Source: an uncultured Clostridia bacterium
GTDB lineage: Bacteria > Bacillota > Clostridia > Christensenellales > UBA1242
Assembly (NCBI GenBank): GCA_947626155.1
Contig: CANQRC010000055.1
Span: 1 to 5,014 of the forward strand
Length of the DNA: 5,014 nt
Direction: 5' to 3'
Part shown: positions 4,515-5,014 of the stretch, one piece after another
Layout: each line of letters begins with the position of its first letter
Position numbering within the stretch: the first letter of the stretch is position 1
The notes under the pieces: model-generated
What the model was told of the DNA's origin: nothing
Database searches by the model: none
What the model saw: only the letters and a program-made list of their open reading frames with translations
Program-made: the position numbers and the translations under genes

Positions 4515-5014
4515 ATGAACAAAAGTGTAAAGGAAATTAAGGTTTCGGCAATTTCGCTGGGGTGCGACAAAAACAGGGTTGACCTTGAAAAAATGCTGTT
4601 TAAACTTAAAAACAACGGCTTTCAAATTGTTGAAAACGAAGAGGAAGCGGATGTTGTCATTGTGAACACCTGCGCTTTTATCACTCCGGCAAAGGAGGAG
4701 GCGCTTGACAACATTTTTAGGATGTGCGTTTTGAAAGAAAAGGGCATAATTGAAAAAGTTGTTGTCACGGGCTGCCTTGCCCAGAGGCACAAGGGCGAAC
4801 TTTTGAAGGAAATTCCAGAAGTTGACGCCTATTTGGACGCCAAAGAAAACGACCAAATTTGCGAGGTGATTGAGGGGCTTTACGGCATTAAAGGCGCTAA
4901 GAAAAACGCGGCAAAAGGGCGAATTTTTACAAGCCGAGGAAGTTATGCCTATTTGAAGATTGCCGAGGGGTGCAGCAACGCTTGTTCTTACTGCACAATT
5001 CCAAGGATTAAGGG
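4515..5014 (+). CDS. rimO: Ribosomal protein S12 methylthiotransferase RimO (5' part, cut by window edge)
   Basis: The first 166 codons and two further bases are present. The family is usually about 440 residues, so roughly 275 residues lie beyond the edge. RimO is a radical-SAM enzyme with two 4Fe-4S clusters that adds a methylthio group to an aspartate of ribosomal protein S12. The N-terminal UPF0004 domain shows SLGCDKNRVDLE (14-25), NTCAFI (51-56) and VTGCLAQR (84-91), giving the three cluster cysteines C17, C53 and C87. The radical-SAM motif is complete: AEGCSNACSYCTIP (150-163), CxxxCxxC with C153, C157 and C160. SLGCxKNxVDxE and NTCxFIxxAKEEA favour RimO over the tRNA enzymes MiaB and MtaB. 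The C-terminal TRAM domain is not in the window. The gene follows ftsK closely and shares its direction. Confidence 0.93.
   Translation, partial: MNKSVKEIKVSAISLGCDKNRVDLEKMLFKLKNNGFQIVENEEEADVVIVNTCAFITPAKEEALDNIFRMCVLKEKGIIEKVVVTGCLAQRHKGELLKEIPEVDAYLDAKENDQICEVIEGLYGIKGAKKNAAKGRIFTSRGSYAYLKIAEGCSNACSYCTIPRIK

Noticed and set aside
4500..4856. Reverse 118-codon open frame opposite rimO
   Set aside because: The forward strand encodes intact RimO cysteine motifs and has a good ribosome site. The reverse frame has neither.

Overview
The window looks like a stretch of chromosome from a Bacillota (Firmicutes), most likely an uncultured Clostridia-type organism. The evidence is a SpoIIIE/FtsK-type DNA translocase followed 18 bases later by rimO, an order I know from clostridial chromosomes, plus a polysaccharide deacetylase of a clostridial-looking subfamily. 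The promoters resemble sigma-A sites and the ribosome sites are purine-rich. All three genes use the standard genetic code. No species can be named from the sequence alone.

Layout. Bases 1-683 hold no gene I can support. This stretch is packed with inverted and direct repeats. It contains a clear bidirectional intrinsic terminator (168-193), several hairpins, a 211-base composite palindromic element with imperfect 36/47-base terminal inverted repeats (332-542), and a short tandem array that repeats the element's terminal motif (532-623). A hairpin with a T-run (631-657) and a weak promoter candidate lie just before the first gene. Bases 684-1406 encode a membrane-anchored NodB-type polysaccharide deacetylase homologue that has lost the usual catalytic and metal-binding aspartates. 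A 96-base gap follows, with a good promoter (TTGTCA, 17-base spacer, extended -10 TGTTATTAT). Bases 1503-4496 encode a 997-residue FtsK/SpoIIIE translocase with an unusually long, low-complexity linker. Bases 4515-5014 are the first 166 codons of rimO, cut by the window edge.

How the genes fit together. ftsK and rimO are probably one transcription unit driven from the promoter near 1434-1462. It would be expected to continue past the right edge. The translocase moves chromosomal DNA through the division or sporulation septum. RimO modifies ribosomal protein S12. The deacetylase homologue acts on the outer face of the membrane, and its own transcription probably stops or weakens before ftsK. 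I see no link in mechanism between it and the other two beyond a shared neighbourhood.

Novelty. I find no convincing undescribed multi-gene system here. The parts most worth a second look are the composite repeat element with its tandem array, the deacetylase with the altered active site, and the pentapeptide-repeat linker in the translocase.
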